DNA of 64,000 bases from Solibacillus palustris (lineage in GTDB: Bacteria; Bacillota; Bacilli; Bacillales_A; Planococcaceae). The stretch covers positions 1 to 64,000 of the forward strand of contig NZ_JAKZFC010000010.1 of NCBI RefSeq assembly GCF_022549215.1, in the 5' to 3' direction. A program made the position numbers and the translations under genes. The first letter of the stretch is position 1. Every line of letters starts with the position of its first letter. Of this stretch, positions 1 through 8,750 are shown one piece after another. The notes beneath the pieces were generated by a model. That model was not told the origin of the DNA. It made no database searches and saw only the letters and a list, made by a program, of their open reading frames with translations.

Positions 1-57
1 TCTTTAGCGTCGATGGTAGTTGGGGGTTTCCCCCTGTGAGAGTAGAACGTCGCTTCG
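1..57 (+). rRNA. 5S rRNA, 3' end (partial)
   Basis: The first ~57 bases match the 3' part of Bacillales 5S rRNA, including the GATGGTAGTTGGGGG...CCCCCTGTGAGAGTAG arm and the terminal ACGTCGC. The 5' half lies outside the window, so this is the tail of an rRNA operon on the plus strand. The exact 3' end is estimated from the family, not measured. Confidence 0.9.
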
Positions 58-65
58 CACGAATC

Positions 66-94
66 AAAACCACTGAGAAATCAGTGGTTTTTTT
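66..94 (+). terminator. rRNA operon terminator
   Basis: A 10-bp stem (AAACCACTGA paired with TCAGTGGTTT) with a GAAA tetraloop is followed by a T run. This is a textbook intrinsic terminator just after the 5S gene. It also lies just beyond the end of the convergent LytTR gene. Confidence 0.9.
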
Positions 95-112
95 GTGTCT
101 AAATTTGTAGTA

Positions 113-784
113 TTAAAACTTTAAAATACCTCGTAACTCATTAATATAAGATTGACTAATAGGTAACTCAGTACCATCTTTTAGATGAACAATAAAGTTT
201 GAAGTTAAATCGCGTGTGATTTTCTTTATAAAGACAATATTAATAATATAAGAACGATGGATACGAACAAAAGTACCTGGAAGCCTTGTTTGTAGCTCTT
301 TTAAAGTAACGGCAGTTTTATATTGCTGCTTATTTGAATAAAACCATGTACGTTTTTGGAGGCTTTCAATATAAGAAATTTGCTCAATTGGTACAGGAAT
401 CCAATCCTCGTTTTGTTTCCCAGTTAAAAATTGATATAAATCAGGTCCTTCAATTTTAAAGAGTGGAGGCAACACGACAACAAGTGCCCCAAGTTGGCCA
501 TCTATTGTGATAGGGTAGCCAATTGCATAGTATGGCGTATCGAATAAGCTAGTATCCATAACTGCATCAATTTTTTTCTTTTCATGTAGTACTTTAAAGG
601 CAATGCTGTTTTCTGGTACAGGTGAACCAATTGATAATGAAAAGTTATGGTGACCTGAACGGAAATAAATGAATGTATAATTTACCGCAATAGCGATTGA
701 AGCATCACTTGGAATCCAATCTTCTAAAATAACTTTATATTGTTCTAAAACACTCTTCTCCACATCAACTTTGTTTAAATTCAA
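113..784 (-). CDS. LytTR-family DNA-binding regulator
   Basis: Protein of 223 residues. The C-terminal ~95 residues (about 125-221) form a LytTR DNA-binding domain, with the typical segments PIEQISYIES and FVRIHRSYIIN. The N-terminal ~115 residues look like a small PAS/GAF-type sensor domain rather than a receiver: no phosphoacceptor pattern is seen. The start is probably TTG, with AAGGGG about ten bases upstream. It is divergent from aceA across 216 bp, so control of aceA or of itself is a reasonable inference but not shown. It converges on the rRNA operon end. Confidence 0.75.
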   Translation of the reverse strand: MNLNKVDVEKSVLEQYKVILEDWIPSDASIAIAVNYTFIYFRSGHHNFSLSIGSPVPENSIAFKVLHEKKKIDAVMDTSLFDTPYYAIGYPITIDGQLGALVVVLPPLFKIEGPDLYQFLTGKQNEDWIPVPIEQISYIESLQKRTWFYSNKQQYKTAVTLKELQTRLPGTFVRIHRSYIINIVFIKKITRDLTSNFIVHLKDGTELPISQSYINELRGILKF

Positions 785-895
785 ATTAATTCAACCCCTT
801 CTGTATTATCCAACTTTTAGCAATCCATCCTTCAAATACAACATTCTATCTTTAAATTAACCTATTTTGTCAGAAAATAATGAAAAATTAAATTT

Positions 896-933
896 TCTGT
901 TATATATTATGTTACAGGAAGAACGTCTGTTAT
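896..933. promoter_or_regulatory. Direct repeat in the LytTR/aceA divergent region
   Basis: TCTGTTAT occurs at 896-903 and again at 926-933, 30 bp apart in the same orientation, with ATGTTACAG between them. LytTR proteins bind direct repeats, so this is a candidate operator. Repeat spacing in known LytTR sites is usually shorter, so the call is tentative. Confidence 0.3.
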
Positions 934-1000
934 GGAACAGTAAGTTTATTGTTTTTTTAGCAGAATTTTTATATACAAATGGGGAAGGTGGAAATTTCAT

Positions 1001-2284
1001 ATGACAACTCGTCAAGAAAGAATCGAAACTTTACAAAAGGATTGGGCAGAAAACGCTCGTTGGAAAGGTATTGAGCGTGGTTATTCAGCTGAAGAGGTTG
1101 TGAAATTACAAGGATCGTTCATTCAAGAGCAAACGTTAGCAAAACGTGGTGCTGCACGTCTTTGGAAATCATTACACGAACAGCCATTTATCAACGCTTT
1201 AGGTGCTTTAACTGGTAATCAAGCAGTTCAACAAGTAAAAGCAGGTTTACAAGCAATCTACTTATCGGGGTGGCAAGTAGCAGCTGATGCAAACCTTTCT
1301 GGCCAAATGTATCCAGACCAATCTTTATACCCAGCAAACTCTGTGCCAGCAGTAGTGAAGCGTATTAACCAAGCGCTACAACGTGCTGATCAAATCGATC
1401 ATTCAGAAGGCCGTGAAGATGGTTTTGACTGGTTCGCGCCAATCGTAGCTGATGCTGAGGCAGGCTTCGGTGGTCCGTTAAACGTATTCGAATTAGTAAA
1501 AGGTATGATTGAGGCTGGTGCTTCAGGCGTACACTTAGAAGACCAATTAGCTTCTGAGAAAAAATGCGGTCACTTAGGTGGTAAAGTATTACTTCCTACA
1601 CAAAACGCAGTACGTAACCTAATTGCTGCACGTTTAGCTGCTGACGTAATGGGTGTAGATACAGTGTTAATCGCACGTACGGATGCAGATGCTGCAGATA
1701 TGGTAACTTCTGATATCGATCCACGTGATGCAGAGTTCATCACTGGTGAACGTACTCCAGAAGGTTTCTACCGTACAAATGCGGGCATTAAGCAAGCAAT
1801 CGCTCGTGGTTTAGCTTATGCACCATATGCAGATTTAATTTGGTGTGAGACGTCTCACCCATCGTTAGCAGAAGCTCGTGAGTTTGCAACGGCAATTCAC
1901 GCTGAATTCCCAGGAAAAATGTTAGCGTACAACTGCTCGCCTTCATTTAACTGGAAAGCTAAGTTATCAGATGAAGAAATTGCTGAGTACCAACGCGAAT
2001 TAGGAAAGCTAGGATACAAGTTCCAATTTATTACGCTTGCTGGTTTCCACAGCTTAAACTACTCAATGTTCGAGCTTGCGCATGACTATAAAGACAATGG
2101 TATGGCTGCATACTCTAAATTACAACAAGCTGAGTTTGCTGCAGAGTCTAAAGGTTACACTGCAACTCGTCACCAACGTGAAGTGGGTACAGGTTACTTT
2201 GACGAAGTATCACAAACAATTTCAGGTGGTACATCTTCAACAACTGCAATGTCTGGATCTACTGAGGCTGAGCAATTCGTATAA
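1001..2284 (+). CDS. aceA: Isocitrate lyase
   Basis: Protein of 427 residues, normal length for the Gram-positive enzyme. It cleaves isocitrate to succinate and glyoxylate in the glyoxylate shunt, in the cytoplasm. The catalytic signature KKCGHLGGK lies near residues 186-194, and the metal/substrate-binding segments [10 protein letters not shown] and SPSFNW are present. ATG is preceded by GGAAGGTGG. No malate synthase gene is adjacent, unlike the common aceBA arrangement, so the partner enzyme must lie elsewhere. Codon use is highly regular, suggesting strong expression. Confidence 0.97.
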   Translation: MTTRQERIETLQKDWAENARWKGIERGYSAEEVVKLQGSFIQEQTLAKRGAARLWKSLHEQPFINALGALTGNQAVQQVKAGLQAIYLSGWQVAADANLSGQMYPDQSLYPANSVPAVVKRINQALQRADQIDHSEGREDGFDWFAPIVADAEAGFGGPLNVFELVKGMIEAGASGVHLEDQLASEKKCGHLGGKVLLPTQNAVRNLIAARLAADVMGVDTVLIARTDADAADMVTSDIDPRDAEFITGERTPEGFYRTNAGIKQAIARGLAYAPYADLIWCETSHPSLAEAREFATAIHAEFPGKMLAYNCSPSFNWKAKLSDEEIAEYQRELGKLGYKFQFITLAGFHSLNYSMFELAHDYKDNGMAAYSKLQQAEFAAESKGYTATRHQREVGTGYFDEVSQTISGGTSSTTAMSGSTEAEQFV

Positions 2285-2339
2285 AATTTGCAAGGTTTTG
2301 ACCGTTTCATAAACAGAGTATTGCAAAAAAAAAATTTTA

Positions 2340-2621
2340 ATGTGTGAAGGTATATTTTTGGGGCACTGTTGGGGAATTGTAGCCTAGTAAATCTTTGTTA
2401 TGCCGAAGCAGAGATTGAAGAAAAGTTTACTGTGTAGCACATAAAAATTTTACTTTTATGGATACAAACTTCGAACATCTCTCAACTATAATATCAAAGT
2501 CGAATTGGAACGCGGCTTTGATATGGGATTGCCTCCCATTATATAAATGTTAAACTTAGGGGTATTTAATAAATGAAAATATGTCTTTCTAGTCAAGATG
2601 GGGCTAGGGAGGCATTTTTTT
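2340..2621 (+). ncRNA. Candidate structured RNA or long structured 3' UTR of aceA
   Basis: About 280 bp between two convergent genes with no ORF. Successive helices can be drawn. AGTAAA near 2387 can pair with TTTACT near 2426. 2491-2502 pairs with 2513-2524 (11 of 12, one G-U). ATGGGA/TCCCAT form a hairpin at 2523-2539. The region ends in a strong terminator (2581-2621). No separate promoter is obvious, so it may be the aceA 3' UTR. I do not recognise the family; it does not match my memory of 6S, SRP or tmRNA. Confidence 0.4.
2581..2621 (+). terminator. Intrinsic terminator after aceA
   Basis: A 12-bp stem pairs 2581-2592 (ATGTCTTTCTAG) with 2604-2615 (CTAGGGAGGCAT), including three G-U pairs, and is followed by seven T. 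It closes the aceA transcript before the convergent Sel1 gene. Confidence 0.85.
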
Positions 2622-2680
2622 ATGTGGGTAGTAGGGTGTTTAGCAGGGAAGGGCCATTTTAAAAGGACCTTCCCTTTTGG

Positions 2681-4600
2681 TTATAAACCTTGTTCAATGG
2701 CTTCTTTTAACCATCTTGTCGCTTCGGTATAATCTTGTGCGACACCGAGTCCTTTCTTATAGAGCATGCCGAGTTGGAATTTTGCTTTGCTATGCCCTTG
2801 TTGTGCAGCACGTCGATACCACTTGGCTGCTTCTTGGTAGTCTTGAGCAGTCCCTTCACCGTTTGCATACATTTGAGCAAGTTGGAATTGAGCTTTTCCT
2901 AGCTCTTTCTTAGCTGCAAGAGTAATCCATTTAAAGGCCTCGTTAAAATCTCGTTTTGTGCCAAGCCCTTTATCGAAAATGTTACCGAGTTGATATTGTG
3001 CATTAACATGCCCCTGCTCTGCGGCTAAACGATAGCAATGACGGGCTTCATCGTAGTTAACTTGTGTGCCAAGCCCTTTTTCATATAAAAGGCCCAGCTG
3101 ATATTCGGCCTCTGCATCATTTTGAGTTGTAGCCGCACGGAACCATTTAAAGGCTTCTTGGTAATTTGGAAAGCTTTGTTCATCGCCTAGAGCAAGAAAC
3201 CCAAGCTGTATCTGAGCTTGTACATGATTTTGTATGGCCGCACGTTTTAACCACTTAACACCAGCTTCATCATGGCCTGTTTCAATATAGAGCATGCCTA
3301 AATCAAAATTTGCGCTAACATGTTCATTGGCAGCCGCTTTTAAAAACCATTCAATCGCTTGAGTGTTTGCTACTTTCGTATGTTGCTGTTTATAAATAAG
3401 CCCGAGTGAATATTGCGCGTTTGTATGTCCATGATTGGCCGCAAGAGTGAGCCATTTGATAGCTTCTTCTTCATTTTGAGCAACACCTTGTCCAGCTTTA
3501 TAGAGAAGGGAAAGCTGGAATTGCGCGCTTGTATGATGTTGCATTGCTGCAGATAAAAACCAGCAAGCCGCTTCTTCAAAAGATTGTGTGACACCTTGTC
3601 CTTTTGAATGCAAGTAGCCAAGGTTGTATTGAGCGCTTGCATCACCAGCCTTCGCCGCCTGTAAAAATAATTCCGCAGATTTTGCGTAATTCTGAGTAAC
3701 CCCTTGTCCATTGTGGTATAAAAAGCCAAGGTTGTTTAGCGCGCTCGTATTGCCTTGAGCAATTGCGAGTTCATACCACTTTGCTGCTTCTTTAAAGTTT
3801 AAGGGGACACCTTTCCCTTGATTGTATAATGAGCCAAGGTTGTATTGAGCGTCTGGATTGCCAGCAGTAGCCGCTAATAGATACAGTTCTGCCGCTTTTT
3901 GTTCATCCTGCTCGACACCATTGCCAAGTTGATACAACACGCCTAAAGCATATTGAGCGTTTGTATCCTGTTGATCAGCCGCCAGCATATACCATTTTGC
4001 TGCCTCAATATAATTGCGCTTAACCCCTTTGCCGTGATTATACAAAACACCGAGATTGTATTGGGCACTGCTATTCCCTTCTTGAGCGGCGATTAAAAAC
4101 CATTTAGTGGCATCCTCATAATTGTGCGTTGCCAAATCAAGCATTTCATAATCGCTAGCTGTTGGGAGGTTTTCTACATCTAACAGAGCGTCTTTCGTTA
4201 ATTTTTCACCTTTTGTTAAGTTTTGAATATACCAATCCGTTAAATCAATTAAGTAATCTAGCACCATTTGGGCTACTTTTGTATTAATTAATTCATTGGC
4301 ATTCAGCGATGTCATTTTTTGAATTAAATTCATCAACAAATACATACGACGTGGTTTTATTTTTTCAGTAAAGCTTTTGTTATTCAGGAGTGTACGTAAT
4401 TCGTTTTTTGTACCATCCTTTTTCATATCTTTGGCATATAAATCGCGAACGATAATGCTTAAGGCGATATTGGCTTTCTTTAAAGACAGCTTTGGCTTTG
4501 AGATTGTATAGCGTGCAGAGCCTTGAAGAGCGTCAGTTAATGGACGATGTGTTGTTGGAATCGTATTGCAAAGTGTTGTGAGCAAGTCGCGATCTACCAT
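2681..4600 (-). CDS. Sel1-like repeat (tetratricopeptide-type) protein
   Basis: About 639 residues from the ATG at 4600, which has GGAAGGAG 11 bases upstream; an in-frame GTG at 4612 overlaps that site and is less likely. The first ~165 residues are helical and repeat-free. The rest holds about 13 consecutive Sel1-type repeats of ~36 residues with the pattern AKWYxxAAxxGxxxAQYxLGxLYxxGxGVxxxxxEA, plus a final half repeat. Such alpha-solenoids mediate protein-protein contacts. No signal peptide or membrane segment is seen, so it is probably cytoplasmic. Specific role unknown. Confidence 0.85.
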   Translation of the reverse strand: MVDRDLLTTLCNTIPTTHRPLTDALQGSARYTISKPKLSLKKANIALSIIVRDLYAKDMKKDGTKNELRTLLNNKSFTEKIKPRRMYLLMNLIQKMTSLNANELINTKVAQMVLDYLIDLTDWYIQNLTKGEKLTKDALLDVENLPTASDYEMLDLATHNYEDATKWFLIAAQEGNSSAQYNLGVLYNHGKGVKRNYIEAAKWYMLAADQQDTNAQYALGVLYQLGNGVEQDEQKAAELYLLAATAGNPDAQYNLGSLYNQGKGVPLNFKEAAKWYELAIAQGNTSALNNLGFLYHNGQGVTQNYAKSAELFLQAAKAGDASAQYNLGYLHSKGQGVTQSFEEAACWFLSAAMQHHTSAQFQLSLLYKAGQGVAQNEEEAIKWLTLAANHGHTNAQYSLGLIYKQQHTKVANTQAIEWFLKAAANEHVSANFDLGMLYIETGHDEAGVKWLKRAAIQNHVQAQIQLGFLALGDEQSFPNYQEAFKWFRAATTQNDAEAEYQLGLLYEKGLGTQVNYDEARHCYRLAAEQGHVNAQYQLGNIFDKGLGTKRDFNEAFKWITLAAKKELGKAQFQLAQMYANGEGTAQDYQEAAKWYRRAAQQGHSKAKFQLGMLYKKGLGVAQDYTEATRWLKEAIEQGL

Positions 4601-4783
4601 AAACGTAGTCACTCCTTCCGATTTTTGTTAAGTATTCTTTTTATCGGAAAGTTCTAAAGAAAGTGGAGTATTTCTGATGGGGGAACGTTCTGAACGAATA
4701 GCTGGAGTAAAGTTGGACATTGTAATTTGCTGAAATAGTCGATAGAATTTAGTAAATATTTCTATTTCAAAGGAGCATGCAAA

Positions 4784-5521
4784 ATGGAACAAACTATTGT
4801 GTTAATCCCTGCGTTGAACCCATTACCAACCATTGTACACTTTGTAGAAAAATTAAAAACGCTTGCAATCGAAAAGATTATTATCATTAATGATGGTAGT
4901 GATTTGAAATATAATGAAATTTTTAAGCAATTGCTCAAGCAAGAGTGTATTGTTTTAACGCATGAGCGAAACATTGGAAAAGGTCAGGCATTAAAAACAG
5001 GTATGAACTATATCGTGAAATCGACTTTGAACGCAAAAGGGGTCGTAACTGTTGGAGCGCATGGCCAGCACTCTATTTTAGATGTTGAACAAATTTTAGC
5101 AAGTACAAAAATTTTTTCAGACGGTATCGTATTAGGTATTCGTGATTTTAAAGGTTCGGATTATCCTATTATTAGTCAAATACAAAATCGTGCGAGTTCG
5201 ATGCTTTTTGAGCTATTTTTTCATAAGCGTTTATTAGATACACAGACAGGCTTACGCTATATTCCCAGAGAACATTTGTCTTGGCTATTAAAAGTGAATG
5301 GCGAGTCTTTTCGCTATGATACGAATATGCTTGTTGAGGCCATTAAGCGTAAAGTCCCTTTATACGAAGTGCCAATTGGTCATGCCAAACTGCGGAAAAA
5401 TTCTATTATTTACTATGATGAAGTAACAAATCATGCCCAAATTTTACAGCAAATGTGGAATAATTTTTTCCATAAGGGCAATTCAACGAATGAAACTTTC
5501 TCAAAGCGAAAACGTAAATGA
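4784..5521 (+). CDS. Family 2 glycosyltransferase-like protein
   Basis: Protein of 245 residues with a GT-A fold typical of polyprenyl-phosphate sugar transferases: N-terminal VLIPALNP, IIINDGS, and HERNIGKGQALKTGM. It ends in a basic tail (SKRKRK) and has no C-terminal membrane anchors. The usual DXDGQH metal-binding motif reads GAHGQH here, so both expected aspartates are missing. Either metal binding is handled differently or the protein no longer transfers sugar. The RBS AAAGGAG precedes the ATG. It probably forms a pair with the downstream DUF1232 gene. Confidence 0.8.
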   Translation: MEQTIVLIPALNPLPTIVHFVEKLKTLAIEKIIIINDGSDLKYNEIFKQLLKQECIVLTHERNIGKGQALKTGMNYIVKSTLNAKGVVTVGAHGQHSILDVEQILASTKIFSDGIVLGIRDFKGSDYPIISQIQNRASSMLFELFFHKRLLDTQTGLRYIPREHLSWLLKVNGESFRYDTNMLVEAIKRKVPLYEVPIGHAKLRKNSIIYYDEVTNHAQILQQMWNNFFHKGNSTNETFSKRKRK

Positions 5522-5564
5522 AATGTATCTTTAATTTGCGAAGATGCTTGAAGGAGGAAGGGTT

Positions 5565-5984
5565 ATGGAACAGGATTACAATTTTGATAAAATGATTGCA
5601 GGTCAGGAAAAACATTATTCTGATAAAAAGTTTTTAAATAAATTTAAAGTTTTTGGTGGGGGCTTAGGAAAAAAAGCGATGCAGGCAGCGGCAACATTGT
5701 ATGTCACACTGCGTAGCCCAGACATGCCAAAGATGAATAAAATGATTGTGCTTGCTGCGTTAGGTTATTTTATTTTACCGTTTGATTTAGTAGCAGATTT
5801 TTTACCACTTGTTGGTTTAACAGATGATACATTTGTGATATTAACGGCATTAGGGAAAGTATATTTATCCATTACTGATGAGATGAAGTTTGAGGCAAAG
5901 CAACTCGTTGAGACGAAATTTACCAAAAATCATAACGATGTAGCGGAAGATTCATTAACGCATGTTGTCATTGATAAAAAATAA
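5565..5984 (+). CDS. DUF1232 (YkvA-like) small membrane protein
   Basis: About 139 residues. The start is set at 5565 because AAGGAGGA lies just before it; an upstream in-frame ATG at 5544 would place that RBS inside the gene. The DUF1232 core spans about residues 60-100, with the signature ALGYFILPFDLVADFLPLVG and TDD. The family is widespread and its biochemical role is not established. It lies 43 bp after the glycosyltransferase and ends before a strong terminator, so the two probably share a transcript. Confidence 0.85.
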   Translation: MEQDYNFDKMIAGQEKHYSDKKFLNKFKVFGGGLGKKAMQAAATLYVTLRSPDMPKMNKMIVLAALGYFILPFDLVADFLPLVGLTDDTFVILTALGKVYLSITDEMKFEAKQLVETKFTKNHNDVAEDSLTHVVIDKK

Positions 5985-5989
5985 TGAGT

Positions 5990-6037
5990 AAAGGCTTGTT
6001 TGCGCATGGCAATGATGCGTAAACAAGCCTTTATTTA
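5990..6037 (+). terminator. Intrinsic terminator
   Basis: A long near-perfect stem joins AAGGCTTGTTTGCGCAT (5991-6007) to ATGCGTAAACAAGCCTT (6014-6030), followed by a T-rich stretch. It ends the glycosyltransferase/DUF1232 transcript. Confidence 0.85.
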
Positions 6038-6069
6038 AAGATAAAAAAGTATAAAATTTCTCCAATGAC

Positions 6070-6130
6070 TGAGGCTCACACGATGTGAGTCATTGAGGGC
6101 ATACCACATGGATGTGGTGTTTTGCCCACT
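6070..6130 (+). repeat. Structured intergenic repeat, module C (copy 1)
   Basis: Hairpin A CTCACA-CGA-TGTGAG (6075-6089) is followed by a closing stem GGGCA/TGCCC (6097-6101 with 6123-6127) enclosing hairpin B (6103-6118, ACCACATGGATGTGGT). It has the same skeleton as copies near 16.8, 24.0, 30.6 and 48.6 kb, but with compensatory changes in both hairpins. It lies between convergent genes. Confidence 0.75.
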
Positions 6131-6166
6131 CGGGGCTGGAAGGGCGCTTTACCGCTTTTCTAATAG
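6131..6166 (+). repeat. 36-bp repeat E overlapping a gene end (copy 1)
   Basis: CGGGGCTGGAAGGGCGCTTT, then (A)CCGCTTTTCTAATAG. It matches 59484-59519 at 35 of 36 positions. The TAG stop codon of the minus-strand kinase gene (6160-6162) lies inside the repeat. Confidence 0.85.
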
Positions 6167-7107
6167 TTGAATTGAATATGCTCGAAAGCATGTAAACCAC
6201 GCTGAAAGATGGCTTCTAGTGGCTTATCTGCACAAAGCTCGATCTTCATTGCAGGATAAATTTGCTGAATGGCTTGTGTGACAGCTTCTAAGATAAACGG
6301 ATTATGTTTTAGTACGCCTCCATTAAAAAATAATGTATGAGCTTCGTTTCGATAGCCCACATTTTTTAATGAAGTGATGGTAAGTTGTATAAGCTCCTGG
6401 ACAGCATCCTGTGCAATTTTTTGTGCAATGGCATCCTGTTGCTCAACGGCCTTCTGTAAAAATGAACCAAAATGAGCTAATCGGCTATTTGTATAGTCCG
6501 ATGAATAAATGTAATTATACAATTCGTCTGTTGAATTTACTTGATGACCTTGTAAAATGAGTTTTGTTAATGCTGTCGACTCGTTGCGTCCATCTGCGGC
6601 ACGAAAGATCGCTTTGGCAATTTGTTTACCAATCCAATAGCCACTCCCTTCATCGCCAATTCGATGTCCCCAGCCTCCTGTACGGCTCATTTTATCATCA
6701 ATTAGACTGTAACAAATAGCACCTGTTCCAGAAATTAAAAGACTTACGTTATTTTTTCCAAGCCCTTTAGCTGTTGCCTCAGCATCATTTTCTAAAATGA
6801 TATGACCAAATGTAAAGGGGCTACGCGCTATACTTTGCTGAATAATGTCCCCAACGATTTTTTCATCTTGTAGGGTATCCACGCCAGCAATAGCAAACAC
6901 TGCGACATCAAAATGCAGGCTTGGCAAATGCGCGGCGGCACTTCGTAAAAGTCCTGTAAAGACATGCTGTACATGTTCTATGCCAACTGCTTGATAATTC
7001 GAGCTTGTGGATGTGGCACTAAAAAGCTCTCGTCCATCTGTTGTACGAATGGTCATTATCGTTTTTGTTGCACCACCATCTACTGCAAGTATGTAATGAT
7101 TAGTCAT
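6160..7107 (-). CDS. BadF/BadG-family sugar kinase (N-acetylglucosamine kinase-like)
   Basis: Protein of 315 residues of the ASKHA ATPase fold. The phosphate-1 motif AVDGGATKT lies at the N terminus, with LISGTGAICY and a GGWGHRIGDEGSGYWIG segment in the middle and FFNGGVLKHN near the C terminus. These match N-acetylglucosamine/N-acetylmuramic acid kinases used in cell-wall sugar recovery; the substrate is inferred from family likeness only. The start overlaps the end of the upstream ArgH-like gene by 8 bp, suggesting translational coupling. The stop codon is provided by repeat E. Confidence 0.82.
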   Translation of the reverse strand: MTNHYILAVDGGATKTIMTIRTTDGRELFSATSTSSNYQAVGIEHVQHVFTGLLRSAAAHLPSLHFDVAVFAIAGVDTLQDEKIVGDIIQQSIARSPFTFGHIILENDAEATAKGLGKNNVSLLISGTGAICYSLIDDKMSRTGGWGHRIGDEGSGYWIGKQIAKAIFRAADGRNESTALTKLILQGHQVNSTDELYNYIYSSDYTNSRLAHFGSFLQKAVEQQDAIAQKIAQDAVQELIQLTITSLKNVGYRNEAHTLFFNGGVLKHNPFILEAVTQAIQQIYPAMKIELCADKPLEAIFQRGLHAFEHIQFNY

Positions 7108-8623
7108 GCTGTACCCACTCCTTTAAAATTTGCTCAAGTTGTTCTTCGGCTCGGATAATATTCCCTGTTTTCTCGCGCAACCAGTTTTCAAGATTAGCGG
7201 TGGCATCTGTTGCCTGGACTAATGATTCACGCATCGTAGCGGGCGCAGGTCCACCTTTTAATGTACGAATATGAACGAAATATTCCGGCTGGAGAGTCTG
7301 ATAAAAGGCGATTTCGTTAATTCGTAATGACTTTCCTGTTACTTCGAAGCATTTTTCATTTGCTAATTGCCATGTTAAGGCGCTTAGGGATTCCTTATGA
7401 TGCGCAAGCAATTCACGCACGCAAAGACTGACGATTTTATGCGATTGGCGGAAAGAAATATTTTCCGAGCGTACGAGTGTATCTGCGAGCTCAGTGACAT
7501 TGGCAAAGCTATTTTGCGCGCGGCGTAGCAGGCTTTCTTTGTTAACATCCATTGTGACAATTAAGCTACCAAATAGTTTATAAATGCCGACTAATTTATC
7601 GATGGCACGCCATAAGTAAGGCTGCATGTCGTCTTCTGTATCGACAATATCTCCAAATGGCGTGTTATGTACCATTTGTAAAACGGTTGCAGCATCTCCG
7701 ACGACAGAGGATAACAATGAACGTGTATGTTCGATGGAAACAGGGTTGCGTTTTTGCGGCATAATGGAACTGATCTGTACATACGGACTCGCGAGCTTAA
7801 AGGCATTGAATTCTTGCGTAGCCCATAGTAGAAAATCTTGTGAGGTGCGCCCTAAATTAAGTGCTGCTAGTTGGACAACACTTGCTGCTTCCGCAATATA
7901 GTCTGCACCTGCCACGGCATCCCATGCGTTTTCAATTAGATCGTCAAAGGCAAGAAGCTGTTGCATCCGTTCCCGACTAATTGGAAAACCTGTTGTTGTT
8001 AATGCCGCAGCCCCCATACTACTGCGATTAATTGTTTCATACGCAGATTGCATCCGTTGGTAATCCCGTGTTAATTGATCGATTACGGCCTTTAAATAAT
8101 GTGCAAATGTCGTTGGCTGGGCTTGCTGTGTATGCGTGTAGCCAATCATAATCGTTTCAACATGTTCTTCCGCAAAAGCAATGAGCGCACTACGTAAATT
8201 AAGTAACTCTTGCATTAACGTAAGCAGTTTTTTACGCAATGTCATGCGGTAAATAGCAATCCCCATATCATTCCTGCTACGACCAATGTGTAAATTTCCA
8301 GAAATATCACCACCTAGCTCAATTAATTTATTTTCAATACGGAAAAATAAATCCTCGAATTGCGGGTTATAATCATGGGTTTTATAATAGTCCAAATCTA
8401 ATTGATGAATGGCTTGCCCGATTTGCCGAGCTTGCTGTGAGGTTACTAAATTCTGCTCTTCAAGCATTTTTAAATGGGCAATATGAATTTGGATCATCGA
8501 ATTTAAAAAATGTTTGCGTGCTTCGTCATAAGCTGGTTGTAGCACCATTTGACGATAGCTATTGGAAGGAAAATGAACGCCCTCTTTTTCATTTACTTGA
8601 TTGCGAAAATCTTGAAAAAACAT
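7100..8623 (-). CDS. Argininosuccinate lyase-like enzyme (fumarase/aspartase superfamily)
   Basis: 507 residues from the ATG at 8623, which has TTGGAGG upstream. The superfamily signature appears as SSIMPQKRNP, and the catalytic region as GYTHTQQAQPTTFAHYL. True argininosuccinate lyases carry GRSRNDQVATD; here the loop reads GRSRNDMGIAI. The protein is also about 45 residues longer than usual, and there is no argG nearby. A related C-N lyase acting on another succinyl adduct is therefore as likely as arginine synthesis. It forms an operon with the kinase downstream. Confidence 0.75.
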   Translation of the reverse strand: MFFQDFRNQVNEKEGVHFPSNSYRQMVLQPAYDEARKHFLNSMIQIHIAHLKMLEEQNLVTSQQARQIGQAIHQLDLDYYKTHDYNPQFEDLFFRIENKLIELGGDISGNLHIGRSRNDMGIAIYRMTLRKKLLTLMQELLNLRSALIAFAEEHVETIMIGYTHTQQAQPTTFAHYLKAVIDQLTRDYQRMQSAYETINRSSMGAAALTTTGFPISRERMQQLLAFDDLIENAWDAVAGADYIAEAASVVQLAALNLGRTSQDFLLWATQEFNAFKLASPYVQISSIMPQKRNPVSIEHTRSLLSSVVGDAATVLQMVHNTPFGDIVDTEDDMQPYLWRAIDKLVGIYKLFGSLIVTMDVNKESLLRRAQNSFANVTELADTLVRSENISFRQSHKIVSLCVRELLAHHKESLSALTWQLANEKCFEVTGKSLRINEIAFYQTLQPEYFVHIRTLKGGPAPATMRESLVQATDATANLENWLREKTGNIIRAEEQLEQILKEWVQHD

Positions 8624-8710
8624 TTGGTAATGGCCTCCAATCAAAGCATAAATCTTCGTGCTTTATCCTTTAATTTTACAATTGTTAGAATATTATAGCA
8701 ATTCCGAATA

Positions 8711-8741
8711 AAAAGAGCGAGCAGATGTAACATCCGCTCGC
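8711..8741 (-). terminator. Intrinsic terminator of the EamA gene
   Basis: On the minus strand GCGAGCGGATG (8741-8731) pairs with CATCTGCTCGC (8727-8717), followed by T-rich sequence. It ends the transporter transcript before the ArgH-like gene. Confidence 0.8.
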
Positions 8742-8750
8742 TTCCTGTTT

